A stretch of DNA of 64,000 nucleotides. It comes from Agaricus subrufescens. Lineage: Eukaryota; Basidiomycota; Agaricomycetes; Agaricales; Agaricaceae. Position numbers and translations under genes: made by a program. Under the pieces are notes generated by a model. It was given only the letters and a program-made list of their open reading frames with translations, had not been told where the DNA came from and searched no databases. The stretch spans positions 1,550,001 to 1,614,000 of the forward strand of contig CM057065.1 in NCBI GenBank assembly GCA_029945375.1, read 5' to 3'. Positions 10,630 to 21,937 of this stretch are shown here, piece after piece (positions within the stretch are counted from its first letter, which is position 1; every line of letters starts with the position of its first letter).

Positions 10630-13384
10630 ATGCGTTCCCGCTGGTTGTTGACTTTTGTCACCGCTGCGTTTTATAGTATTGGATGTGCGAATGCGAATTT
10701 GGTTGACGATATTGTGGATGCGATTGAGGGAGCTGTGGATTGTGCCTCGTGTCATGCACTCCTCCTTCCCCTTGCTGGGTTGGCATTGATTGGTGACGGT
10801 GCTTTCTCTGATACTATCATTGCTGTTTGCAAGGCTCTTGGTGTAAGTCGAATCCTGGTGCATACATTTTGGGGCTTGACAAGAACATGTTTTGGTTGCA
10901 GGTCGAAGACGATGATGTGTGTGAAGGAGTGGTTAATGAACAAGGTCCCATTCTGGCTCATGATTTGCGCTCCATTTCCCCCTTCGGACGAACATCTACT
11001 CTATTGTGCGAAGCTCTCTTCGGTCTTTGCCAAGCTCCTGCCGTTAGCCCATTCAAATTTCCGCTCCCACCAGCCCCCGCGAATCCGAAGCGATGGACTA
11101 GCAGTGGCCGTGAACCGTTTCAAGTCGTTCACTTCAGTGATGTGCATATAGACAGGGAATACACGGTATGTCATTCATTCTATACTTATGGGCTTATCAC
11201 TCATATTGCATGTACCTTAGCCTGGTGCGGAAGTACAATGCACGAAGCCCATTTGTTGCAGGAACTGGGCCGATGCAGCGGGAGAGCCAATCAAACAGGC
11301 CGCCGGAGCAATAGGAAGCCTTCATTGTGATACATCAACGAGTCTAATTCAGAGCATGCTGCATGCGGCTTCTATTCAGGAAAATTCGTTCTCGATTTTC
11401 ACGGGCGACGTTATCGAAGGTAAGTTATACTTATAGAACCTCATTATCAAGAAACTATGCTGATCTCTACACGTTAGCTGATGTCTGGTTGGTGAACCAG
11501 ACTGGTGTCACTAGTCATCTTGAACAGTTCGATGCGGAGATGAGGACAATTATGGCGAACTCATCGATCTTCCCTGTCTTCGGTGAGTTAAAATTAATTG
11601 CCACGCGAAGAGAACTCTTTTAATTAAGACACTTGTAGGAAATCAGTTGGTGGCACTGTTGTCTTCGTTATAGCATTCTGACGTCCCAGGAACTAGTGAC
11701 GTAGCCCCTGTCAATGCATTCCCTCGTGATACAACCGAAGGAGTATCTGCTCAATGGACTTTTGATGTTCAAGCCTCAGGTTGGTCGGTGAGTCGATACA
11801 TTTGTACTAGACTGTTGTTTCAGGATTGACCGCCTGGCAGAAATGGCTTGATACTTCCGCGGTAGATTCTGTACGACATAACTCGGGGAGTTATTCTATG
11901 CTTGTTCCTGGAAGAAATCTCCGGTAAGTATTTAGCACTATACATCATCATGTTATTTATCTTTCAACAGTATCATATCTTTGAATGATATCTATTGGTA
12001 CAAAGTAAAGTAAGCTATAACCTCAGGTGAAAGTACTTGACTTCATCTTACTGCTTCAAAGTTTTTGGCTCTTTGATAGTGATGATCTCCAGTGAGTGCT
12101 GCCCCTTATGTACTCACCCGTATCGGTTCAATGGTATGTGGGTTGTAGGCGGGATCCAAATGGTGTTCTGGCTTTTGCAGCCCAACAACTCCAAGCCGCA
12201 GAAGATGCCGGTCAGAGAGCGTGGATAATCGCGCATATGCCGCCGAATAGTGGTGATGCTCTCCATGATCAGGTACGAAACTTCCCTCTTAAAGCATGTC
12301 GTATCTAACTAGGATTTTCCAGTCAAATTACTTTGATCAGATTATTCAACGATACAAAAATACCATAGCAGGTCAATTTTATGGTCACACTCACAAGGTG
12401 AGGGTCTAATATTGCTGGTATAAGAACTTCCTTCTCAATAACGAGTTGAAGGATGAGTTTGGTATATCTTACTCAGATTATAACAATCGCATAGCAGAAA
12501 ATGCTGTCAGCACCTTGTGGATTTGCCCTTCGACAACCCCGCGAGGTGAGTATATCATCTATGTTCTGTTGTATCAGACAAGTAGTATTGAGCGTTAAAT
12601 TTATGCAGAAGGAAACCCGGCATTTAAAGTATACGACGTCGATCCAGATACCTTTGAGGTCATGGATGCAAGAGTGTTTTTCAGTATGTCATTTGTGCTC
12701 GTTTGTAGGCTCTTGTTGACATCAGTATCAATGTAAGGTGATATGAACGATACCTCTTTCCAGACCACGCGTGAGATTCAGGTTCTCTTTCCCATTCCTA
12801 TTCTCTCGGTGCTCACGCGTTCGTCCCAGCGCGATGGACGCAATACTACTCAGCTCGAGAAGTCTATGGAGCCGCGATTCCCGGTGGCTGGCCAGCGAGT
12901 ACTCCACTAACACCTGCATTCTGGCATAAAGTCACAGAGGCGTTTGAGGAAGATGACGACCTATTTAAGAAGTATCTGGAGTTCAAAAACCGAGGTATCA
13001 ATATTGAGACCTGTGCGCCTGGAGATTGTAAAGACCAAGCTATCTGCGCTTTACGTGCCGGGAGATCGGAGAGCAATTGCGTCAGCGGTCTAAACTCTTT
13101 TCGTTTGACTTGAAACTGATCTTGAGTTAATAGCATGTCGCGACTCCTGGCTTGAGTTTCCGGAGGAGAGATTCTGAAGGGTCTCATGAGCATCGGCGTA
13201 CGACCATTGAACACTGTGAAGGCACAGGTCTGAGCACTATACTGTCGGCATTCCCGACTAGGCTTGTGAGTTGTATGATGAATACTTTAGGGAGACAATT
13301 CTGACGGTTACTCAGGCTGATGGGGAGAAAGATTTAGTGAAGCAGGTGATAGCAGACACGTTGAAAGCTCATCCAAAACCCTAG
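10630..13384 (+). CDS. Saposin-domain acid sphingomyelinase-like phosphodiesterase, intact copy
   Basis: Secreted phosphodiesterase of the acid sphingomyelinase family; the expected reaction is hydrolysis of sphingomyelin-like phospholipids. Fungi make other sphingophospholipids, so the real substrate is open. Seventeen exons: 10630-10842, 10902-11165, 11221-11419, 11478-11582, 11639-11645, 11697-11787, 11841-11923, 11971-12009, 12062-12091, 12149-12272, 12323-12397, 12452-12545, 12609-12683, 12738-12770, 12830-13080, 13134-13265, 13316-13384; 627 aa. Order: signal peptide (about 1-23, MRSRWLLTFVTAAF), saposin B domain with six cysteines (about 34-115), then the calcineurin-like metallophosphatase: FSDVHID (Asp151, His153), GDVIE (Asp222), GNHD (262-264), AHMPP (His373), GHTHK (His407, His409). 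The C-terminal domain (TPRWTQYYSAREVYG onward) is also typical. The ATG follows CTCCAT; a GTG further upstream is ignored. All phases close and no lesions are seen. GNH is coded by a 7-nt exon. Confidence 0.9.
11639..11645 (+). other. 7-nt microexon coding the catalytic GNH of GNHD
   Basis: GAAATCA, bounded by TGTAG before and GTTGG after. Joining TTCG, GAAATCA and TGACGTAGCC reads F-G-N-H-D-V-A-P-V-N, exactly the family motif. Flanking introns would be 56 nt (11583-11638) and 51 nt (11646-11696). Skipping it by splicing 11583 to the CCCAG at 11685-11689 also stays in frame but gives GTSD, losing the metal-binding Asn and His. Confidence 0.75.
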
Positions 13385-13624
13385 ACAGAACTAGGGTGAT
13401 GTTACTGTCTGTTATAAAAGTTTTTTGAACAAGAATCTGGACTGGACCGTAATTCAGATTGTTGACTCTATAAAAGGCTAGAAAGATGCGCATATCTCTG
13501 GGACCACAGTCGTATCAAGCCGACTCACGAAGCTGGCCTCACAAGTGCGGGTAATGTGTGAGCTAGTCGCCAGTTGTCAAGAGTTTTAAAGCTCCACCGA
13601 AAAAAAAAGAGAAGAATACTCAAA

Positions 13625-16600
13625 TAATGCCTGGATCGACTATGAACATGCGCCAAACTCAATTCCTGAGCAATGCCCAGATACTGCCTGAGTTTTTTCT
13701 CCGGCATTTTTCGTGAGAGAGAGTTTTTAGGCTTGGTTCAGGGCCCTAGAGTGACTTGAAGATCTCTATTTACCGGGGATTCAGGTACCGGCTTGGCACA
13801 GCACCTTACAGCCGTATCTTTCGAAGCTTGAATATTGAATTTCCATCGAGATCGTTCTGTGCGAGATGTATGTAACAAACAAATAACAACATTGCAACTC
13901 TGCATTTACACACTCGGCTTCCCAGGGCTTTCTCCTCACTCCTTGCACAATCGATGTTCTCAAGATTGTCAATGAGCTTGCTTGGCTTTTGACAATCCGT
14001 GTTCAAAATGCAGGTGGTCTTATACACCTCATGTCGGGTTATGCATCGGGTACCACTACCGTTGGCACGTGAAAGGGTGGTGCGTTCGACTGCTTTGATC
14101 CGAATCTATCTTGGGCTCTACTTAGTCGCGAATCGCTAAGCCATTGAAAGTCAGAATGGTCGCAGGACTTGTTAATTAATCAGAACTAGTATGTGGGAGG
14201 TGTCCTCTTCTTAAATGTCTTTTAGTTCTGATCGCAACTTTCCGCTGGCTTCTAGGTCTCCCGCCTTTCCTCGAAACACGATCTCTCATACATTGTAGTG
14301 CCTATAAGCATCTGAGTAACACTTGCCTTACGACCAACTTACGACTCGGATCCACTCCTTCCGTCGATGGCGTGAATTTCCAGCGTCCATTAAACGGTAT
14401 ATGATCATTGTTTCGTATCAAGCGGGCTTTTCGAAGTGCTTCTGCTGATCCCTGTCTGGCTTAGTCGACATTCACGCTACTTCTGGTCCACATGGTCGGC
14501 GACCTTGTGTAATAACGTAGACCCGTGGTTAAATTGGTATTGACTAGCGACATGCCTACTTAACCTCGTGGATTCGTGAATTCGCACTGTGTCACTACCC
14601 ACCCTCCAGATGCGCTCCCACTGGCTGTTGACTTTGGCTACCGCTGCGTTTTATAGTATTGGATTTGCGAATGCGAATTTGGTTGACGATATTGTGGATG
14701 CGATTGAGGGAGCTGTAGATTGTGCCTCGTGTCATGCACTCCTCCTTCCTCTCGCTGGGTTGGCATTGATTGGTGACGGTGCCTTCTCTGATACTATCAT
14801 TGCTGTTTGCAAGGCTCTTGGTGTAAGTCGAATCCTGGTGCATACATTTTGGAGCTTGACAAGAACATTTTTTGGTTGCAGGTCGAAGACGATGATGTTT
14901 GTGAAGGAGTGGTTAATGAACAAGGTCCTATTCTGGCTCATGATTTGCGTTCCATTTCCCCTTTCGGGCGAACAGCTACTCTATTGTGCGAAGCCATCTT
15001 CGGTCTTTGCCAAGCTCCTGCCGTTAGCCCATTCAAATTTCCGCTCCCACCAGCCCCGGCCAATCCGAAGCAATGGACTAGCAGTGGTCGTACACCGTTT
15101 CAGGTTGTTCACTTCAGTGATGTGCATATAGACAGGGAATACACGGTATGTCATTCATTCTATACTTATGGGCTCATCACTCATATTACATATATCTTAG
15201 CCTGGTGCAGAAGTGCAGTGCACGAAACCCATTTGTTGCAGAAACTGGGCCGATGCAGCGGAAGAGCCGATCAAACAGGCCACCGGAGCAATAGGAAGTC
15301 TACATTGTGATACATCAACGAGTTTAGTTCAAAGCATGTTGCATGCGGCTTCTATTCAGGAAAATTCGTTCTCGATTTTCACGGGCGACGTTATCGAAGG
15401 TATCCTACGCCTATAGAATCTTATTACTGTACAACCATGCTAATCTCTACATGTTAGCTGATATTTGGTTGGTAAACCAGACTGGTGTTACCGATCATCT
15501 TCAGCAGTTTGATACGGAAATGAGGACAATTATGGCGAACTCATCGATCTTCCCTGTCTTCGGTGAGTTAAAATTAATTGCCACGCGAAGAGAACTCTTT
15601 TAATTAAGACACTTGCAAGAAATCAGTTGGTGGCACTGTTGTCATCATTATAGCATTCTGACGCCCCAGGAACTAGTGACGTAACCCCTGTCAATGCATT
15701 CCCTCGTGATACGACGGATGGAGCAACTTCTCACTGGGCTTTTGATGTTCAAGCCTCAGGTTGGTCGGTGAGTCGATACAATTGTACTAGATTGTTGTCT
15801 CAGGATTGATTGAATAGCAGAAATGGCTTGATACTTCCGCAGTAGATTCTGTGCGACATAACTCGGGGAGTTATTCTATGCTTGTTCCTGGAAGGAATCT
15901 TCGGCAAGTAGTTACAACTATACGTTACGCGGTTGTTTATTTTTTAACAGTATCATTTCCTTGAATGATATCTATTGGTACAAAGCAAAGTAAGTTAAAG
16001 CTCTGGCAAAAATATCTAGGCTTATGTTACTGTTCCAATGTTTCTGGCTCTTCGATAGTGATGATCTCCAGCAAGGACTTCCCTTTATATACTCACGCGT
16101 GTCGGTCTGATGTGGGTTGTAGGCGGGATCCCAATGGTATTCTAGCTTTTGTAGCTCAACAACTCCAAGCCGCAGAAGATGCCGGTCAGAGAGTGTGGAT
16201 CATCGCACATATGCCGCCGAATAGTAGCGATACTCTCTGCGATCAGGTACGAAACACCCCTTTCAGGCTTGTTGCATCTAACTATGGTTCGCCAGTCAGG
16301 TTACTTTGACCAGGTTGTCCAACGATACAACAATACTATAGCAGGCCAATTTATGGTCATACTCCCAAGGTGCGTTATCCGACATTGCTGGTGTAGAGGC
16401 GTTCTTCTCAATCCTGAGTCGAAGGATGAGTTTGGTATATCTTACTCGGATTATAACAATCGCATAGCAGAAAATGCCGTCAGCACCTTGTGAGTTTACC
16501 CTTCGACGACTCCGCGAGGTGAGTATATTATCTGTGTTCTACCGTATCAGACAAGCAATATTGACTGTTAAACTTATGCAGAAGGAAATCCCGCATTTAA

Positions 16601-17515
16601 AGTATACGACGTCGATCCAGACACCTTTAAGATCATGGATGGAAGGGTATTTTTCGGTATGTCATTTGTGTTCGTTTGTAGGCTCTTGTTGACGCCATTA
16701 TCGATGTTAAGGCGATATGAACGATACCTCTTTCCAGACCACACGTGGGACTCGATCTATTTTGCCAATTTTTATTCTATCGGCGCTCACGTAGCATCCC
16801 AGCACGATGGACGCAATACTACTCAGCTCGAGAAGTCTATGGAGCCGCGATTCCCGGTGGCTGGCCGGCAAGCACCCCACCGACACCTGCTTTCTGGCAT
16901 AAAGTCACAGAGGCGTTTGAGAAAGATGACGACCTATTTAAGAAGTCTTTGGAGTTCAAAAACCGAGGTATCAATATTGAGACCTGTGAGCCCGGAGATT
17001 GTGAAGACCAAGCTATCTGCGCCTTACGTGCCGGGAGATCGGAGAGTAATTGCGTCAGCGGACTAGCCTTTTTTCGTTTGGCTTGAAAGTGATCTTGAGT
17101 TACTAGCATGTCGTGACTCCCAGCTTTAGTCTCCGGAGGAGAGATTCTGAGGGGTCTCATGGGCAACATAAGGGGCGGACGATCATTGAGCATTGTGAAG
17201 GCACAGGTCTGAGCACTATACTGTCGGAATTCCCGACTAGGCTTGTGAGTCACTTGATGAATACTTTAGGAAGACGATTCTGATTGTTTACTCAGGCTGA
17301 TGGAGATAAAGATTTAGTGAAGCAATTAATAGCAGACACATTGAAAGCTCACGTAAAAACTTAGACACATAACTAGGGTGGTGCTGTTACTATCTGTTAT
17401 GACAAGTTTTGAACAGAGCCTAGAAGAACCTAAACTCGATCGTGCTTCAGGTTACTGATTACATAGAAAAACAGAACGAGGCGCATATCTATGGGACCAG
17501 AGTCGTATTGACGAG
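13625..17515 (+). repeat. Tandem duplication, unit B
   Basis: Second direct copy, same orientation and immediately after unit A with only about 90 bp between. The start codons (10630 and 14610) and stop codons (13384 and 17364) are both exactly 3980 bp apart, although small compensating indels occur inside. Includes its own promoter copy. Direct head-to-tail arrangement suggests unequal crossing-over or replication slippage rather than transposition; I see no terminal inverted repeats. Confidence 0.85.
14610..17364 (+). pseudogene. Second sphingomyelinase-like copy, decayed
   Basis: Homologous along its whole length to the intact copy, with the same signal peptide, saposin cysteines, FSDVHID and PGAEVQCTKP segments. 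Breaks relative to copy 1: the microexon acceptor TGTAGG became GCAAGA (15615-15620), moving AG one base and throwing the catalytic GNHD out of frame; the acceptor before FWLFDSDD changed from AAAG to AATG (16037-16040); the next donor is GC instead of GT (16071); one T is missing in the run before ATGGTC (about 16350); GHTH became GHTP (CCC at 16364-16366); TGG became TGA (16491-16493). The 3' third still reads well (TPRWTQYYSAREVYG to the stop). A shortened product with saposin domain and the first metal ligands could still be made, but an active enzyme is unlikely. Sequencing error cannot explain so many separate changes. Confidence 0.85.
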
Positions 17516-17946
17516 ATAAGAGGAACACATCGTTCAAGTTAACTTTTTCACGCTTGTGGTGATACGTAGATACCTGGTGGAGATCAAGAGCGCTCACAGC
17601 TAAATCCGACCAGGCGATGACGTACACTCGCCGATAACCATGCATATCATATCATGCTATGATATCGGAAAGATATCGCTAGGACAAATGGGTGAGTAGG
17701 GTCCAAATTCAGGCGCATACTCCTTCGGAATCTCCAAGACTTAAGGGTCAAGGGCACAGTTGATACTGATTTTATAGTACAATCGGATATGTGCATAGTG
17801 GTAACAAGATGAATACATAGGTACACCAGGTAAAATTTTAAGTTTAACGGCAAAGTCATGAGGCAGATGTACATATTAGCTTATATTCTACAATCCTTGC
17901 CTAGGGCGCCAGGCACGGTCCGACAAGAACACATAATCAACATTTA
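17365..17946. other. Convergent spacer between the pseudogene and the F-box gene
   Basis: About 580 bp. The first 150 bp belong to duplication unit B. The rest is unique AT-rich sequence with no ORF that resembles a protein; it should hold the 3' untranslated region of the minus-strand F-box gene. Confidence 0.4.
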
Positions 17947-19491
17947 TCATAACTGGAATGGAACCCATTCCTTGCCCGCCTTGGACCATTCGCGGATCTC
18001 GAATGTCAAGCCGTCGTTGACCAATTGTTCGATTCTTGTACGATGCTCTTCTAAGAATTCTCGGCATCGGTCCTCTGTTCCATACGATTCTCTGTGGTCA
18101 CATAGGCGCAACACGACCTTCTCGAACGAAGCGGCAGCTTCTCCGTCTTCACGAAGACGGTCTCCCTTCCGAAGTTCAACCATATTAAGGAAACGGGACA
18201 TACGGTCCGAGTTGAGGCAGAGAGAAACGTGGAGCGTCTTCATATTAGGCAATTGTGAGTTGGAAAGTGGTAGGAGAGATGATGGTGTCATGAGGTTTAT
18301 GAAAGCGAGTGATTGGGATGACTTCGCGAAGGACATTTCTAGTTCTTCGACTGAGGATCCGACGATGTTCCATATCTTTGTCCAGTTCTCGACGCGACAA
18401 TCCCAGTAGCTGGAACGGATTTCCTTTAGGTCGGACATGGTCTCGAAGAACTCTTTCCAATCGGCGATTTCGTAGTTCGCAGAGGGAACGGGGTCAGATG
18501 TCCCGCCCAATTGGAGTACATTGAGTGCGGGAAGTCGAAGAGATGAATAGATGAAGGAGTATATGGGCTCGTTGACCAAAATATTACTGCTCCACTGTTG
18601 GAGGCGTTCGAGGGTGACAACTTCTTCGGGGGGGATGAGAGTGACAGACGGTCCTGTGGATCGACTGAATGCCTTGAACTCGACCAAGCTGGTGCACTGC
18701 ACCAGGATCATGAGACATTGAGTCGTGTATAAAGAGTCGAGTTCGAGAGATGTGAGGAGTCCCCAGATGTTCCCGGATAGTGACCAGGAGAAGTTGGGTA
18801 GAGGGACGTCAAGGTTTTCGGGAATGTGTGTGAAGAGCGGGGCGGACTCGGAAGATTGGGCATCTGCGAGATTGTAGAGTGCTTCGCCGATTGTGAGATC
18901 GGTGGTGAGTAGGGACCATACTCGGTGATTATTGGCGCCATCAGCTGCACAGATAAATGAGCGGATCTTTCTCGCTTCCCTTGCAAGGCTAGTAAGAAGA
19001 GCTTTGCAGACGTCGCGTATTTCTTCGAATGGAGTGCTGGATGAAAATCCACGAAAGTCGAGATGGAGGTCTATGGGGAGTGATTTGGAGTTGCGACAAT
19101 ATGTGGCGACGATATCCTTGTCGATGGATACGAGGTCAACAGACCGGGGTGGCTCTTTTGGAGGGAATGGACTGATTTGAGTCCAGAGTCTGGGTGTCGA
19201 CCAAACGACCTGTCGCCAGTAGAAGGATACAGCTCCAAGACGCAGAGGGTGCTGCTGCGGAGACTTTCCCTCGGACTCGGCACCTGTAGATAGCTTTTGA
19301 GGACGGCATGCAAACTCGAAGATAGAGGAAAGGAGTTCGGGAGGTAGTAAATCGACAACTGGAGTCATTTCGCTGCGTCGACTCAATAGATCTAAAGGAT
19401 GGTCTGGGGCGCAGTTATAAGGATCCATGGGATCAGTTGCTGAGGGGTGAAAATGACACAGCAATGAATTTGTAGTCTGGGTCAGGAGCAC
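17947..19491 (-). CDS. F-box protein, single exon
   Basis: Uninterrupted 514-aa frame. An F-box-like stretch at about 47-65 (DLLPPELLSSIFEFACRP) is the typical N-terminal motif of the large Agaricomycete F-box family, which normally binds Skp1 and presents targets to an SCF ubiquitin ligase. It is followed by W-R-Q-V-V-W-S-T-P-R-L-W, the recurrent segment after the F-box in these proteins. The rest has Leu-rich pieces (LKTLHVSLCL, NVLQLGG) suggesting irregular leucine-rich repeats. Possible starts are MLLTQT (19491), MDPYNC (19428) and MTPVVD (19368); I keep the longest. Lack of introns contrasts with the neighbours. Target unknown; paralogues are numerous in such genomes, so an orthologous name cannot be given. 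Confidence 0.82.
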   Translation of the reverse strand: MLLTQTTNSLLCHFHPSATDPMDPYNCAPDHPLDLLSRRSEMTPVVDLLPPELLSSIFEFACRPQKLSTGAESEGKSPQQHPLRLGAVSFYWRQVVWSTPRLWTQISPFPPKEPPRSVDLVSIDKDIVATYCRNSKSLPIDLHLDFRGFSSSTPFEEIRDVCKALLTSLAREARKIRSFICAADGANNHRVWSLLTTDLTIGEALYNLADAQSSESAPLFTHIPENLDVPLPNFSWSLSGNIWGLLTSLELDSLYTTQCLMILVQCTSLVEFKAFSRSTGPSVTLIPPEEVVTLERLQQWSSNILVNEPIYSFIYSSLRLPALNVLQLGGTSDPVPSANYEIADWKEFFETMSDLKEIRSSYWDCRVENWTKIWNIVGSSVEELEMSFAKSSQSLAFINLMTPSSLLPLSNSQLPNMKTLHVSLCLNSDRMSRFLNMVELRKGDRLREDGEAAASFEKVVLRLCDHRESYGTEDRCREFLEEHRTRIEQLVNDGLTFEIREWSKAGKEWVPFQL

Positions 19492-19991
19492 GAGGGGTCC
19501 AGGTTTCCGAGAGAGCCGGCCTATTCTGGATTACGAAACAGACTGGCTCTGGTACCGCTGGCTCCAATAAAGGGTAATGCGTTGGGCCCTCATTGGGCCG
19601 TAATGGTACCATCGTGGCCTGGGCGGCAAGAATAGCTGTGTTTCAGTTAATTTTGAAGCACCACGATGAGAAACGCCCTAAACGGGTAGGCATCTTCACG
19701 CTTGCGACGCAGAAAGCCCAGCCGCAACAGTTACTCGTGGAAGGGGATTTTTAGATAGTTGCCGTGGGGTACCAGGCTAACAGCAGGGCCAGATAATCAG
19801 CATTTGGTCCGGCCCCTGTCCGACCCCATGGCAGGTTTTAAGGTTCGCCTAGTCCTCGATAGGCAATTTCCCATTTACCAGTAGGGTTTATTTGCGCCAG
19901 TTGTTTGATCCCGTCTGTGTCACGTGATAAACACGGAACCTCGTTGCTGCAGTCCACAACCACAAGCTCAAGTCCGTCCCCTCTCTCGTCA
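19492..19991. promoter_or_regulatory. Shared upstream region of the divergent F-box and NDUFB7 genes
   Basis: Five hundred bp between two divergent start codons. It contains several GGGCC/GGCCC words (for example near 19589, 19618 and 19788) and a CACGTGA box at 19921-19927, an E-box core recognised by bHLH factors such as Cbf1-type regulators, 65 nt before the NDUFB7 start. No coding signal. Confidence 0.35.
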
Positions 19992-20563
19992 ATGGCCTCT
20001 GCTACCACTGCCTCGCAAGAAGAACTCAAAGCTAACAGGGTGCCTCTGGCGTGGCGCGACGGCTGCTCTGCGTGAGTATTGACTTCATGCTCGGGAATAT
20101 ACGGCACTCGTGCTCATTATATGCTTGCAAACTGGATTGGCTGTATTTTTCGTTCTGGGTCGCCTGATTGGGAACTTGTGACTGGTACCATTCTCCGTTC
20201 CGTATTCGTATCAAATCTCGATTCCATGGAACGCGTTGGGCCAATGCCAACGCCTCGCGCCTGGGATTCGTTTACATGCTTTACGGGGTTGGCCACGATA
20301 GTCTCCTACTTCCTTTGAATGTCTGCCGGAAGCAGAAGTTCTACTTACCTTGGGAATGTGAGCATGAGCGCCACACATATGAACGGTACATCTATCCCTG
20401 CACTATCTAAGCATGTACTAATGATTCTATTTGTAGATGCCAGTATGAAGAGTGAGTTTATTTGATTTTTTTGCATTTTCCGAAAGCTGAGAACTAAAAC
20501 AGTTACGTTCGTCGGATGAAGGAGCTATCAAAGAGGAAGGTCGAGGAGATTGAAGCTGAATAG
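19992..20563 (+). CDS. NDUFB7: Complex I subunit NDUFB7 (B18)
   Basis: Accessory subunit of mitochondrial NADH:ubiquinone oxidoreductase. Four exons: 19992-20071, 20302-20385, 20437-20451 and 20503-20563, giving 79 aa. The spliced protein contains the family signature LLPLNVCRKQKFYLPWECEHERHTYE followed by CQYEDYVRRMKEL: two C-x9-C type pairs (Cys in NVC, WEC, ERC after splicing and the early DGCS cysteine) as expected for a twin CX9C protein oxidised in the intermembrane space by the Mia40 route. Exon 3 is only 15 nt. Intron 1 is 230 nt, long for this window, and carries open frames that are not coding. The product is shorter than animal orthologues, as is normal for fungi. Start context CGTCAATGG. 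Confidence 0.88.
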
Positions 20564-21937
20564 ATCAATGGTGGTATTGGAATGGATGAGCTTCGGTAGC
20601 GATCGACCAACCCGTACTCGTGTACTGAGGCGACTCTGATAGAGGCTTTGTACTCGTGACCAGACATTTTCGCAATTCACGGGAACTATCATCATCTATA
20701 TTCAAGTCCGGGTAAATCCATGCGTTTGATACAGGATAGTGTCTGCACGTTGCGTACCTACTGTAACTCCGTGTCCAGAGAATATTAGTGCACAGTCTTC
20801 AGGACCTACCCACCAGTCAGGCATTTTGTCAGGTCTATCGATGCTCGACAAACTAAGTTGAGCCAAGACTCACTTTAAAATTATTCATTCCTATCAGTCG
20901 CCTTGACCAAGGGTATGGGTGGATATAGGATAGTCTGGTTGACCACAAATAACAACCCCATGACCGGAAGTAAGCAGCTAATAAGGTTGCGTGACTGCGC
21001 AGTAAGCCCCATGCTGTTGACGTCACGGAGCCTTTTCCGCCATTAACATCGGATAACGGATAATGCCTTCCATTTCGCCGCAAGGGATATAACGTTGAGA
21101 CATCCTGGGGCATATAATGAGAGGCCCGAATTTGGACTGACATTGACCGATAGGGTTAGGCATTATACCGAAAATGATCTTGGGGGGAGGAAAGTCATAA
21201 ATCTCGGATAACGTGCCCCGATAGGTGTAGATAACGGCGGTTCTGGGCAGAAATTCAAAAGGCGCTTCTGGGCTGTATATAACACAAGATGGTGGAGGTA
21301 GACCATGTGTATAGTTAGTGCTCCCAATGCTGAAGCTTCGGACAGGGAGCGACCGCATGCGAAAGGTTCCTCAGCCACTAAACAGTCGGAACCGGAAAGA
21401 ATGGTACGGGACCGGAAGAAGCCAAGACTGGACGGCGATAGGGTATTTTTGTGGCGGATTGGTGTATCTAGACAGCTGGGCGGGCCGATAGGACAACTAT
21501 GAAGGATCAGAGGTTCCCAGTAAGGATAAGTCTTCAGAGTCTTGTTATATGCGCGCCCCGAGAGTAAGGAGGACGGACACCCGACGAGAAGGAATATATT
21601 CTGTTTGTTTCGATGGAAGTCTTGAGAAACTTCAACAGCCAGAGAAACTCGAACGGCATGACTGTCCTATTCAGGGCATGAGCAAAAAGCCTGTTGCACA
21701 AAGATGGGTTTGACAGAGGTCGCTCTAGAGTCTATAGCGTCCACGGTATTAGGAGGTACGATAGAACGATGAACGTGGAGAATTGCAGGGGTATGCGCCT
21801 GCGGTCCAGTCCTGGTTTACCATATTAGGTCATTTATTCCCATTACGTCAGCCTATTCACTGGTGCTTGTGGTCGCAACAGTTCACCTACCCAACTCTTG
21901 TTGATATCCATTCGTTCATCGTGGTGCGCTCAGCATC
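20564..21937. other. Intergenic region upstream of ATG11
   Basis: About 1.4 kb with only short unconvincing ORFs on both strands. A perfect TGACGTCA palindrome lies at 21018-21025. I see no TATA box close to the ATG11 start and no repeat. Part should be 3' untranslated sequence of NDUFB7 and the rest the ATG11 promoter. Confidence 0.4.

Larger units (their letters stand above)
9645..13535 (+). repeat. Tandem duplication, unit A
   Basis: First of two direct copies about 3980 bp apart. Similarity to unit B starts near the shared words CCTGGATnG and GAACATG (9630-9660 versus about 13630), runs through the whole promoter (for example GCAGGTGGTCTTATACACC in both), the 17-exon gene and about 120 bp beyond the stop, ending near the shared GCGCATATCT. 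Identity looks high in promoter and exons and lower in introns. Exact edges need an alignment. Confidence 0.85.

Noticed and set aside
11584..11689. A single 107-nt intron giving GTSD instead of GNHD as the main form of copy 1
   Set aside because: A two-intron solution with the 7-nt exon restores the exact family motif and gives introns of normal size; the GTSD form is kept only as a possible alternative.
9645..17515. Transposon-mediated origin of the duplicated block
   Set aside because: Direct orientation, inclusion of a native promoter and absence of terminal repeats or a transposase favour simple tandem duplication.
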